This document shows positions 37,804 through 46,014 of a stretch of DNA of 64,000 bases, piece by piece (within the stretch, counting starts at the first letter, position 1; each line of letters starts with the position of its first letter). The DNA is from an uncultured Clostridia bacterium (GTDB lineage Bacteria; Bacillota; Clostridia; Oscillospirales; Acutalibacteraceae). The stretch is taken from assembly GCA_947630835.1 (NCBI GenBank), contig CANRIZ010000014.1, forward strand, positions 1 through 64,000, given 5' to 3'. The translations under genes and the position numbers were made by a program. The notes under the pieces were generated by a model that ran no database searches, was not told where the DNA came from, and was given only the letters and a program-made list of their open reading frames with translations.

Positions 37804-38571
37804 GTGAAATATTTTATTATAACCGAAAGAGGAATTTCGGTAATGTGCTTTATAACGATTATTGCCGTAAGCCTGTTTGCGTCCGCAAGCGATAAAAACG
37901 CCGCCGCGGCTTCGTCCTCGGGAACGCAGTCGCTGCCGATATATTGCGTCGATACCTCGGAAAAAAAGGTCGCCGTCACCTTTGACGCCGCCTGGGGCGC
38001 GGACGATATACCCTTGATTTTACAAACCCTTAAAAAGCATAACGCCAAGGCAAGCTTTTTTATTGTAGGCGAGTGGGCAAAGCTTTATCCCGAGCAGGTT
38101 AAAAATATTTTTGAGGCGGGACATGAGATAGGCGGACATTCCTACAGCCACAGCCTGTACGGAAAGCTTACAAAAGAGCAGATTGAGGAGGATACGGAAA
38201 AATGCAATAAAGAGCTTTCCGAAATTACCGGTATAACGCCGTCGGTTATGAGATTTCCCTCGGGCGATTACAGCGAGCTTGCGGTCAAAACGGTAAGGGA
38301 GGCGGGGCTTCAACCCATACAGTGGAGCGTTGATTCGCTTGACTGGCAGGGGATTTCCAAGCAGGAAATAATAAAAAGAGTTGTCACTAAAACCGAAAAC
38401 GGTTCCATTATACTTTTCCATAACGACGTCAAGAATACCGACGAGGCGCTTGACGAGGTTTTGACTTTGTTGGAAAACAAGGGATATTCGTTCGTGGGGG
38501 TTTCACAGCTTATATACAATGAGCCTTACAGAATAGACGCAAACGGAAAACAATATAAAGCCGACCGATAA
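37804..38571 (+). CDS. polysaccharide deacetylase (PdaB-like)
   Basis: 'KKVAVTFDAAWGADDIPLILQTLKKHNAKASFFIVGEWA...GHEIGGHSYSH'. Confidence 0.92.
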   Translation: MKYFIITERGISVMCFITIIAVSLFASASDKNAAAASSSGTQSLPIYCVDTSEKKVAVTFDAAWGADDIPLILQTLKKHNAKASFFIVGEWAKLYPEQVKNIFEAGHEIGGHSYSHSLYGKLTKEQIEEDTEKCNKELSEITGITPSVMRFPSGDYSELAVKTVREAGLQPIQWSVDSLDWQGISKQEIIKRVVTKTENGSIILFHNDVKNTDEALDEVLTLLENKGYSFVGVSQLIYNEPYRIDANGKQYKADR

Positions 38572-38588
38572 AAAAGGGCAGAAAAAAA

Positions 38589-38617
38589 CCCGATGCAAAC
38601 ATCGGGAATTTTTTTGG
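38589..38617 (+). terminator. intrinsic terminator
   Basis: CCCGATG-caaa-CATCGGGAATTTTTTT. Confidence 0.75.
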
Positions 38618-38867
38618 GAAAATAATAGGTAAAGATTAAAGTCCACCACAAACGTTAACCTTTGTGCAAGTATTATAATAACAGCAGAATATGGCAAAGC
38701 AAGCACAAAAATATGAACAAATTATTAACAATCAAGAAAATTACAGACTTTTTATGTTATTTTTTACAAAAATTGAAAGATAAATTAACATTTTAAAACT
38801 TTACTTGACATTAACGCTCAGCTATTGTATAATATCACAGAAACCACGATTAAAGGGAGGGAATATA

Positions 38868-39044
38868 ATGAGCCAGGTAAAGGTTAAGGACAACGAGTCT
38901 TTGGAAAGCGCTCTCAGACGCTTTAAAAGGCAGACCTCTCGTGACGGCGTAATTCAGGAAGTACGCAAAAGAGAACATTACGAAAAGCCTTCCGTTAAGA
39001 GAAAGAAAAAGTCGGAAGCAGCTCGAAAGAGAAAGTATAAGTAA
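38868..39044 (+). CDS. rpsU: 30S ribosomal protein S21
   Basis: [58 protein letters not shown]. Confidence 0.96.
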   Translation: MSQVKVKDNESLESALRRFKRQTSRDGVIQEVRKREHYEKPSVKRKKKSEAARKRKYK

Positions 39045-39046
39045 AC

Positions 39047-39077
39047 AAAAGCGGGCTTTTCAGTCCGCTTTTTTGTT
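39047..39077 (+). terminator. intrinsic terminator after rpsU
   Basis: AAAGCGG-gcttttcagt-CCGCTTTTTTG. Confidence 0.7.
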
Positions 39078-39094
39078 TTTAACGAGGTTGGCAA

Positions 39095-39625
39095 ATGAAT
39101 AAAAAGGATTTGTTAATGCCCAGATACAGGTTTAAATGCGTTACCGACATAAGCGCCGAGGATTTGCGTAAAATGGGCGCAAAGGCGGTGGGACTCGATA
39201 TTGACAATACCATTGCGCCGGACGGTAAATTCCGTTACATAGACGGCGTAAGGGAATGGGTTAGGGAGATAGAGAGCGCCGGCTTCCCGATAACGCTTAT
39301 TTCAAACGGCACTTTAATAAGGGTGCTGCCGGTTTCCCGTTACCTCGGCGGAATCGGATTTACTCATTTGTCGTTAAAGCCTTTTCCCCACGCTCTTAAA
39401 AGGGCGGCAAAGCGTATGAACGTCGATATATCGGAGCTTGCGATGCTCGGCGACCAGATTTTTTCCGACGTCAAGGCCGCCAATCTTTGCGGCGCTATAC
39501 CGGTAAGAATCGACCCGATACCGATTAAGAGCCTTTATCCTCATTATTATGAGTGGAAGAGCAGGCGGGAAGAGCCTTATATAAAAGCGTTTGAAGAAAA
39601 GCACGGGTATGGTGTTTATGATTGA
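39095..39625 (+). CDS. YqeG family HAD-type phosphatase
   Basis: 'MGAKAVGLDIDNTIAPDGKFRYIDGVREWVREIESAGFPITLISNG...MLGDQIFSDVKAANLCGA'. Confidence 0.9.
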   Translation: MNKKDLLMPRYRFKCVTDISAEDLRKMGAKAVGLDIDNTIAPDGKFRYIDGVREWVREIESAGFPITLISNGTLIRVLPVSRYLGGIGFTHLSLKPFPHALKRAAKRMNVDISELAMLGDQIFSDVKAANLCGAIPVRIDPIPIKSLYPHYYEWKSRREEPYIKAFEEKHGYGVYD

Positions 39626-40682
39626 GAAATTAAAAACTATAGTTAAAAATTCCGAATATGACGCGGCTGTTATTGTTTCGCCCGAAAACAGGTTTTATTT
39701 TACCGGTTTTGATTCCTCCGACGGCTACCTTATAGCAAGCGGGGAGGACGCCGTTTTTATTACCGACGGCAGGTATATCGAGGCGGCGCAGATGAAGGTG
39801 AAGGGCTGTAAGGTCGTTTTGCAGGAAAAAAGCGCCGACCAGATTAAGAATATACTTTCCTCGTTCGGCGCAAAAAGCGCTGCGGTGGAAGCCGACAGAA
39901 TGACTTTAAGCCAATATTCGCTTTTCGCTTCGGCGTTCGGAAACACGGAAATTATTGCGGACGGGAGCTTGGATAGGGAAATTAATGCGGTAAGAAGCGT
40001 TAAAACCCCCGAGGAAACGGAAAAAATCATAACGGCGCAGAGGATTGCGGAGCAGGCGTTCGAGCATATTTTGGGCTTTATCAAGCCGGGCGTAAGCGAA
40101 AAAGAGATTGCTTTGGAGCTTGACTTTTATATGCTCAAAAACGGGGCGCAGGGCGTTTCCTTTGAAACCATAGCCGTAAGCGGCGCAAAAAGCTCTATGC
40201 CGCACGGCGTGCCGGATGAAAAAATTATAGAAAACGGCGATTTTGTCACCATGGATTTCGGCGCAATCTATAAGGGCTACCACAGCGATATGACAAGGAC
40301 CGTTGCTGTCGGAAGCGCAAGCGGTGAAATGAAAGAGGTTTATTTAACCGTTTTAAAGGCGCAGGAGAACGCGCTGGGTTCGCTTAGGGCGGGACTCGGC
40401 TGCAAGGACGCGGATTTTGCCGCAAGGAGCGTTATACAAAATGCGGGATACGGCGAATACTTTACCCACTCCACAGGGCACGGCGTGGGCGTTGAAATTC
40501 ACGAGTACCCGAACCTTTCGCATATAAGCGACAAGAGCTTAAAAAAGGGCAACGTCGTAACCGTTGAACCGGGCATTTATATACCGGGGAAATTCGGAGT
40601 CAGGATTGAAGATATGGCGCTTGTGAGCGAAAACGGCTGTGAAAATCTTACAAAAGCTCCAAAAGAGCTTATAATACTGTAA
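39618..40682 (+). CDS. M24 family Xaa-Pro aminopeptidase
   Basis: 'FVTMDFGAIYKGYHSDMTRTVAVG', 'HSTGHGVGVEIHEYPNLS', 'VTVEPGIYIPGKFGVRIEDM'. Confidence 0.93.
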   Translation: MIEKLKTIVKNSEYDAAVIVSPENRFYFTGFDSSDGYLIASGEDAVFITDGRYIEAAQMKVKGCKVVLQEKSADQIKNILSSFGAKSAAVEADRMTLSQYSLFASAFGNTEIIADGSLDREINAVRSVKTPEETEKIITAQRIAEQAFEHILGFIKPGVSEKEIALELDFYMLKNGAQGVSFETIAVSGAKSSMPHGVPDEKIIENGDFVTMDFGAIYKGYHSDMTRTVAVGSASGEMKEVYLTVLKAQENALGSLRAGLGCKDADFAARSVIQNAGYGEYFTHSTGHGVGVEIHEYPNLSHISDKSLKKGNVVTVEPGIYIPGKFGVRIEDMALVSENGCENLTKAPKELIIL

Positions 40683-40769
40683 AAAGCACTTGAAATATCT
40701 TGTAAAATAGGTTAAAATACATTTGTGAATTACGGTTTGGTTTGACCGTTATGAATTGGAGGATAATTT

Positions 40770-41327
40770 ATGATATCAGCAGGCGATTTCAGAAACGGCG
40801 TTACATTCGAGGAGGACGGGCAGGTTCTTCAGGTAATCGAGTTTCAGCATGTTAAGCCCGGCAAGGGCGCTGCCTTTGTAAGAACAAAAACAAAAAATGT
40901 TATCACCGGCGCTGTTGTAGAAAAAAGCTACAACCCGACGGCGAAGTTCCCCACGGCGTTTATTGAGAGGAAGGATATGGAGTATTCCTATTCGGACGGC
41001 GATTTATATTATTTTATGGACCCCGAAACCTACGATATGTCGCCCATTTCCGCAAGCGACCTTCCCGAGAATTTCAAGTTTGTTAAGGAAAATATGATTT
41101 GCAAAATCCTTTCGTACAAGGGAAAGGTTTTCGGCCTTGAGCCGCCTACCTTTGTTACCTTGCAGGTTACCAAAACGGAACCCGGCTTTGCGGGTAACAC
41201 TGCAACAAACGCAACCAAGCCCGCAACGCTTGAAACCGGAGCGGAAATCAAAGTACCCCTTTTCATTAACGAGGGTGAAATGATTAACGTTGATACGAGA
41301 ACAGGCGAATATATGTCAAGGGCATAA
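40770..41327 (+). CDS. efp: elongation factor P
   Basis: '[60 protein letters not shown]'. Confidence 0.97.
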   Translation: MISAGDFRNGVTFEEDGQVLQVIEFQHVKPGKGAAFVRTKTKNVITGAVVEKSYNPTAKFPTAFIERKDMEYSYSDGDLYYFMDPETYDMSPISASDLPENFKFVKENMICKILSYKGKVFGLEPPTFVTLQVTKTEPGFAGNTATNATKPATLETGAEIKVPLFINEGEMINVDTRTGEYMSRA

Positions 41328-41343
41328 TTACGGAGGTGCTATT

Positions 41344-41754
41344 ATGACGGTTACTGAAAAAGCGGCTTATTTAAAGGGACTTGCTTCCGGGCTCAGCCTT
41401 GATGACTCTAAGCCCGAAACAAAAATAATCAATGCGATGCTCGACGTTATCGACGAGCTTGCGCTTTCCGTCAGCGATTTGGAAGACGAGCTCTCGCTCG
41501 TAACCGAGCAGCTTGACGCGGTTGACGAGGATCTTGACGCGTTGGAGGAATTTATTTACGATGACTGTGATTGCAGCCTTGACGACTTCAACGAAGATGA
41601 TTTGTACGAGGTTGAATGTCCGTCCTGCCATGAGTTGGTAGAGTTCGACGAGGATGCGATTATGGAAGGCAGCGCGGAATGTCCGGCTTGCGGCGAGCAT
41701 CTTGAATTTGACTTCGATTGCTGCGACTGCGACGAATGCGCGGACGAAGAATAA
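41344..41754 (+). CDS. CD1247-like acidic zinc-ribbon protein
   Basis: 'MTVTEKAAYLKGLASGLSLDDSKPETKIINAMLDVIDELA...VECPSCHELVEFDEDAIMEGSAECPACGEHLEFD'. Confidence 0.85.
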   Translation: MTVTEKAAYLKGLASGLSLDDSKPETKIINAMLDVIDELALSVSDLEDELSLVTEQLDAVDEDLDALEEFIYDDCDCSLDDFNEDDLYEVECPSCHELVEFDEDAIMEGSAECPACGEHLEFDFDCCDCDECADEE

Positions 41755-41788
41755 GCAGAAAAACAAGCTTGTTATCATAGAACCAAGC

Positions 41789-41820
41789 AAAATCCCCTGA
41801 ATTGATTTCAGGGGATTTTT
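41789..41820 (+). terminator. intrinsic terminator
   Basis: AATCCCCTGAA-TTGA-TTTCAGGGGATTTTT. Confidence 0.75.
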
Positions 41821-41960
41821 GATTGGTAATAGGGAAATTTTAATGCAATATAATTTTTTCGTTCATTTTTTAGCTTCTGTATAATCTCATAAAAAGTATT
41901 ATTACGGTCGCATGTAACAAATATTACTCCGTTATTATAAGTATCACTTTTTATCAGAAC

Positions 41961-42251
41961 TTAACCGAATAAGACTGTGATATCTTGTTCTGCCTCGTAA
42001 ATGGTTCTTCCGTCAAAAAGTTTGGCTTTCTCAAATTGCTTAACACATTCGGCATGATTTTTGCCGTGACAACGAAAAATGTAATTCTCATCTCCAAAGC
42101 ATTCGAATATTACAAATTCCACAAGCGTCGTATCATTCTCGTATACCTGGGATTCCATAAAATACCGTTTTCCGTTATACTCAAACTCTTTTTCCGGACC
42201 GCCCATTGTCAATAAATCGTTGATAAATTCAGCTAAAGTATTTCCTTTCAT
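41961..42251 (-). CDS. 'FWEVE'-type small partner protein, island 2 copy 3 (divergent)
   Basis: 'MKGNTLAEFINDLL...EKAKLFDGRTIYEAEQDITVLFG' aligns with the C-terminal motif of the other copies. Confidence 0.7.
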   Translation of the reverse strand: MKGNTLAEFINDLLTMGGPEKEFEYNGKRYFMESQVYENDTTLVEFVIFECFGDENYIFRCHGKNHAECVKQFEKAKLFDGRTIYEAEQDITVLFG

Positions 42252-42257
42252 CAATGG

Positions 42258-42637
42258 TTACCCCTTAAAAAATGATTTGTATCGTTTATATTCGGTGCGT
42301 GTTAATTTGCGCTTCACAGTAGTTGGGGAATTATGATAATCTATTCCCGGCTTTTGATGAATATGAATATGCAGCAATCCCCTTTGCCGAGACTCGGTTC
42401 ATGATGATACCCAATTTCCAAAGTAATTTCGTGATTTTCGTTATATTCTCGATATTGATGAAAAACGCCGTCTTTATCGAGAAGAATATAACTAAAACTC
42501 GAATGTGCCTCTTCGGGCAATTTATAGGATTTAGATTTATCAATAGGTTGCAAAACTTTAACACCATTGATTTCGTCAACAATTTCGAAAGTATAAGGAA
42601 CCGGATTTCCGCTTGCAAAAGTACCTCTTCCACCCAT
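42258..42637 (-). pseudogene. 'MGGRGTF' family gene, island 2 copy 3, frameshifted
   Basis: MGGRGTFASGNPVPYTFEIV...EIGYHHEPSLGKG, then frame lost; a third frame continues as LLHIHIHQKPGIDYHNSPTTVKRKLTRTEYKRYKSFFKG* (stop 42258-42260), matching the family C-terminus. Confidence 0.8.
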
Positions 42638-42651
42638 ATCAGCGCACCACC

Positions 42652-42942
42652 TTAACAATCTACCCACTGCATATCCTTTTCAACTTCCCAGAAGGTTTTT
42701 CCGTTCCAAATTTTTGCATTTTCAAAGTCGGTAATACAATCTGAAACAGACAACCGAGAAGTTGAGAAGATAGTAGAGCTACAGGTAAGATTATAGATTT
42801 CAAGCACTACCTTAATAATTTTTCCCTTTTCGTCCTTTGTAACTTGGCAGCCGTTGAAAAAGAATTTTTTGCCGTCATATATTACATAGTGGTCTTCATA
42901 AGATAATTTATCAATGAAATCTTTTGCATTTCCGTCAATCAT
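42652..42942 (-). CDS. 'FWEVE'-type small partner protein, island 2 copy 2
   Basis: 'MIDGNAKDFIDKLSYEDHYVIYDGKKFFFNG...FENAKIWNGKTFWEVEKDMQWVDC'. Confidence 0.75.
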   Translation of the reverse strand: MIDGNAKDFIDKLSYEDHYVIYDGKKFFFNGCQVTKDEKGKIIKVVLEIYNLTCSSTIFSTSRLSVSDCITDFENAKIWNGKTFWEVEKDMQWVDC

Positions 42943-43321
42943 ACCATTTTCGTCCTTTCATATATTTTTTGTATTTTTCAAAAGTTTGTCTGTCCAAATA
43001 TTGAGCAGGCCCGTGAGTAAAATCCTTATCGTAATAATGAATGTGAAGCACAGGATCATGATGCCCCGTTAGTCGAGGTTCGGGATGATAGGCAATTTCC
43101 ATTTTCAGCATATGATCTTCCTTGCCGTAAATTCTAAGCATACCCATTGTTCCGTCTTTGTGGAGCTTTAAGTACATTTCGCTTGAATGTGCTTCGGCGG
43201 GGAGATCATGTAAACCGGTTCCCGGTATTCCTATGAGGACTTTTACGCCATCATATTTATCGACAGTCTGATATGTATAAGGAACCGGATTTCCTGCCGC
43301 AAAAGTACCTCTTCCGCCCAT
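42935..43321 (-). CDS. 'MGGRGTF' family small protein, island 2 copy 2
   Basis: MGGRGTFAAGNPVPYTYQTVDKYDGVKVL...LPAEAHSSEMYLKL...EIAYHPEPRLTGHHDPVLHIHYY. Confidence 0.8.
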   Translation of the reverse strand: MGGRGTFAAGNPVPYTYQTVDKYDGVKVLIGIPGTGLHDLPAEAHSSEMYLKLHKDGTMGMLRIYGKEDHMLKMEIAYHPEPRLTGHHDPVLHIHYYDKDFTHGPAQYLDRQTFEKYKKYMKGRKWYD

Positions 43322-43336
43322 ATCAGCACACCACCC

Positions 43337-43615
43337 TTAACAGTCTACCCACTGCATATCCTTTTCAACTTCCCAAAAGGATTTCCCACCGAAGATTTTT
43401 GCGCTGACAAACTCTGAAACGGGATAGTTTTTATCTTTTGAATAGGCACGCCATTCAAAACGGCTGTCAGAAGGTTCCAAAACATAAAGCTCCAGCGTCG
43501 GTGTTTTGTTTTCCAAATAGCCTTGTATAAAATATTTATTCCCGTTGTAGAGAAAAAAACGCTCATCGCCATAATACAGACCATCGATAAACTCTTGTGC
43601 ATTTCCGTTTATCAA
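43337..43615 (-). CDS. 'FWEVE'-type small partner protein, island 2 copy 1
   Basis: 'MINGNAQEFIDGLYYGDERFFLYNGNKYFIQG...SAKIFGGKSFWEVEKDMQWVDC'; C-terminus same as copy 2. Confidence 0.75.
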   Translation of the reverse strand: MINGNAQEFIDGLYYGDERFFLYNGNKYFIQGYLENKTPTLELYVLEPSDSRFEWRAYSKDKNYPVSEFVSAKIFGGKSFWEVEKDMQWVDC

Positions 43616-43995
43616 GATAATTTCACTCCCTTCAAATATTTTTTATACCTTTTAATTTCTTCCGATGTCATCAAACGTGGCGTTCGGTCTTGAAAATTGT
43701 CTCTGCTATATTCATGAATATGTAGAACATTCTCCGATCTATTTCCATTGTTCAATTTCGGCTCCGGGTGATATGCAATCTCTCGAATGAGATAGTGGTC
43801 TTTGTCATAAAAACGCATTTCATGGAATGTGCCGTCTGGTTTTAGTTTGATATAAGCGCTGCTAGAATGTGCTTCGTCGGGCAGACTGTGCTTCCCGTTT
43901 ATCCCTTCTAAAACCTTTACATCCTCAATATAGCCGACGGTTTTGTATGTATAATCCACTGGATTTCCTACCGCGAAAGTACCTCTTCCTCCCAT
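43612..43995 (-). CDS. 'MGGRGTF' family small protein, island 2 copy 1
   Basis: MGGRGTFAVGNPVDYTYKTVGYIEDVKVLEG...LPDEAHSSSAYIKLKPDGTFHEMRFYDKDHYLIREIAYHPEP...VLHIHEYSRDNFQDRTPRLMT. Confidence 0.8.
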   Translation of the reverse strand: MGGRGTFAVGNPVDYTYKTVGYIEDVKVLEGINGKHSLPDEAHSSSAYIKLKPDGTFHEMRFYDKDHYLIREIAYHPEPKLNNGNRSENVLHIHEYSRDNFQDRTPRLMTSEEIKRYKKYLKGVKLS

Positions 43996-43996
43996 G

Positions 43997-44620
43997 TCAC
44001 CGCACCACCTTTCTTGAAGACAGATAGTCTACCGGTACAATATTGCCCTTCATCTCGGGAAACGGCGTACCGAAAACGATGATTTTTTCGGGCTGTAACC
44101 GCTCGAGCATTTCGTTATAACCGCGCAAAAAGCCAAGGCGGGAACGCTTGCACCCGATCATACCCACAGCGACTGTTCCGCTTTGCTCGACGCCGTCAAA
44201 GCAGAATTCAAAACTGCGGCTGTCGCTCCAGCTGATGGTTGGAACCACCCTCAATCCTTTGCTTTGCCAATACGCACCTACCCAGCGATTTTTCCCAACA
44301 CTTTCGATCTGCCGCCACAAATCCATATCGGAGTATGTCGAGAAATCCGGTGTAAGCAAAAATGCATATTGAGAGTATCTCCTTAGCGAGCGTTCGGGAT
44401 GATCATATATTCCGCTGAACCGATAATCGTCAACAAAAAAGTGAACGCCTTTTTTCTTGTTTCCTTCGCTATCATTTGACCTTGTGTCGGAACATGCCAC
44501 TAAGTTGATTTTGTCAAAAGGAAGATTTTGCCTTTTAACAATGGGGATACCCCATTTTCCTGCGGTTTCATAAGAGTTCCGCATAAAAAGCGGATCTTCA
44601 CGCATCTGTTTACTTTTCAT
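43997..44620 (-). CDS. DUF4417-like protein, island 2
   Basis: Strong similarity to 6982-7605 along its whole length; start trimmed to MKSKQMREDPLFMRNS by comparison. Confidence 0.7.
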   Translation of the reverse strand: MKSKQMREDPLFMRNSYETAGKWGIPIVKRQNLPFDKINLVACSDTRSNDSEGNKKKGVHFFVDDYRFSGIYDHPERSLRRYSQYAFLLTPDFSTYSDMDLWRQIESVGKNRWVGAYWQSKGLRVVPTISWSDSRSFEFCFDGVEQSGTVAVGMIGCKRSRLGFLRGYNEMLERLQPEKIIVFGTPFPEMKGNIVPVDYLSSRKVVR

Positions 44621-44699
44621 AATGAGTATAATCCTTTCCGGGATCATTACGGAAACGGCATTGGATCCCGTGCTTTTGTTGAAAATTTACCGCTTCCAC

Positions 44700-44807
44700 T
44701 TGATTTTTGCCCCGAAATATGTTATACTCAAAAAGCCAAGACGAATATAACAGTATTCGGGGAATTGCATCGTTATAACTGCTCGAACAGCTATAACGGT
44801 GCTTTTT
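44700..44807 (+). ncRNA. putative small RNA / structured element, island 2 (counterpart of 7686-7797)
   Basis: Plus-strand TTGATT-17 nt-TATACT (44700-44728), CGAAT-ATAACAGT-ATTCG hairpin, terminator-like hairpin 44767-44802 (GCATCGTTATA...TATAACGGTGC) plus TTTTT. Also dyad CCCCGAAATATGTTATA (44710-44726) / TATAACAGTATTCGGGG (44746-44762). Confidence 0.5.
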
Positions 44808-44862
44808 CTGTATATAAGTTAATCATAAAGATATTCCTCCTTTCCGTTCATTCACAGCGCAC

Positions 44863-45387
44863 TTAATAAGTCAACCGTTTCTTTGCGGCGGACTCCGATA
44901 CGCCGTAGACCTGCATTATTTCTTCTTTTGTCATTCCTTTTGTGCTCTCATAAGGCATCATGACTTCTCCTGCAAGGGCCATAACGATCCATTCTAAACG
45001 CTTATATGCAGGAGTTTCCTTTGTTAATTGGCGTGAAAAAATGGGCTTGAATCCGAGTTTGTCGGCAAACGGGTGCATAATTTCGTGAATGATGTGCATT
45101 CTGTGTCCGCCGATTTTCTTCTCATATGCACCTTTATATACGGAATCTTTTATTTGTATGAGATAACCGTCTTCGGTTTTTACGCATTGTGCCGGAACAT
45201 TACCAGGAAGTTCGTCGTTATATACTATCGTGTACCTGACATCTTCAAAGCCCTCAAAATCGGGGAGCCTGTCAAGAAGTTTCACTGGGTCAATCGATTC
45301 ATCTTGCGTTAAGCCGCATATTGAGCGAAAGAGTTTTGCATATAAGCGAAGTTCGTGTCGGTTAGTCGGTTTCGTCTCGTAATCCAC
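44863..45387 (-). CDS. ImmA/IrrE family metallo-endopeptidase, island 2
   Basis: 'GHRMHIIHEIMHPFADKLGFKPIFSRQLTKETPAYKRLEWIVMALAGEVMMP'; little obvious identity to the island-1 protein. Confidence 0.8.
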   Translation of the reverse strand: MDYETKPTNRHELRLYAKLFRSICGLTQDESIDPVKLLDRLPDFEGFEDVRYTIVYNDELPGNVPAQCVKTEDGYLIQIKDSVYKGAYEKKIGGHRMHIIHEIMHPFADKLGFKPIFSRQLTKETPAYKRLEWIVMALAGEVMMPYESTKGMTKEEIMQVYGVSESAAKKRLTY

Positions 45388-45755
45388 TACTCATCCTCCT
45401 TGTTCAGGAGTTTCATAATGGCTTCAGCGGTATCTTCGTCAAGATTCTCAAAGGATCTCTGAAATTGAACAGCGAGCTGCCTCTGGGTGTTAGACGCGGA
45501 GGTAAGATTTATTTTCATTTGCGTCTTAGACGACTCAATGGCATCAAGCAATTCCGCTTTTTTCTCCGAATCCAGCTTATAATGCTCTACGATTTTCGGA
45601 ATCCACTCTTCCGGAACATTCCTTTTTCCGCTTTCGACGGTGGAAACAAAAGGGATCTTTACTTCCAGCATCTTTGCGGTGTCGCCCATAACCTCATGTG
45701 CTTTTACCCTAAGTACACGCATAAATTCTCCGTATTTTGTATATGCCATTTTCAA
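45387..45755 (-). CDS. HTH (XRE-like) regulator, island 2
   Basis: 'YGEFMRVLRVKAHEVMGDTAKMLEVKIPFVSTVESGKRNVPEEWIPKIVEHYKL'; 1-bp overlap with immA-like gene. Confidence 0.8.
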   Translation of the reverse strand: MKMAYTKYGEFMRVLRVKAHEVMGDTAKMLEVKIPFVSTVESGKRNVPEEWIPKIVEHYKLDSEKKAELLDAIESSKTQMKINLTSASNTQRQLAVQFQRSFENLDEDTAEAIMKLLNKEDE

Positions 45756-45769
45756 TTCCTCCCTTTCCG

Positions 45770-45805
45770 GTTGATTATATCATGGGTTAACTTGCTTGTC
45801 AAGAA
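45770..45805 (-). promoter_or_regulatory. promoter of island-2 regulator operon
   Basis: Minus strand TTGACA-AGCAAGTTAACCCATGA (17)-TATAAT. Confidence 0.65.
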
Positions 45806-45945
45806 AAATTTAACAAGCTTTTGATTAAATTATTTAACTAATAAAATTTGCAAATTTTTTTTCATTATCACTTATTGCGGTGGGTTCCTATATTAGGGCT
45901 ATCCGTAGACTTTTTACTTTTTGACAGAAATATATTTCTACACAA

Positions 45946-45978
45946 AAAATCCCCTGAAGCTGTGGCTTCGGGGGATTA
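45946..45978 (-). terminator. intrinsic terminator for the 46015-46788 gene
   Basis: Minus strand AATCCCCCGAAGC-cac-AGCTTCAGGGGATTTTTTG. Confidence 0.65.
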
Positions 45979-46014
45979 ATACTATATGAAGTTATAAATT
46001 ATATACAGTTAAAA

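Noticed and set aside
44735-44807. Type III toxin-antitoxin (ToxIN-like) interpretation of the structured element
   Set aside because: No tandem repeats of the RNA unit and no recognisable ToxN-like protein; the DUF4417-like protein has no visible endoribonuclease motif, so this remains only a loose analogy.
41789-45978. Similar CCCCTGAA hairpins flanking island 2 as possible element ends
   Set aside because: Each sits where a terminator is expected for the neighbouring gene (plus strand after 41754, minus strand after 46015) and has a T tract in that direction; shared core is short.
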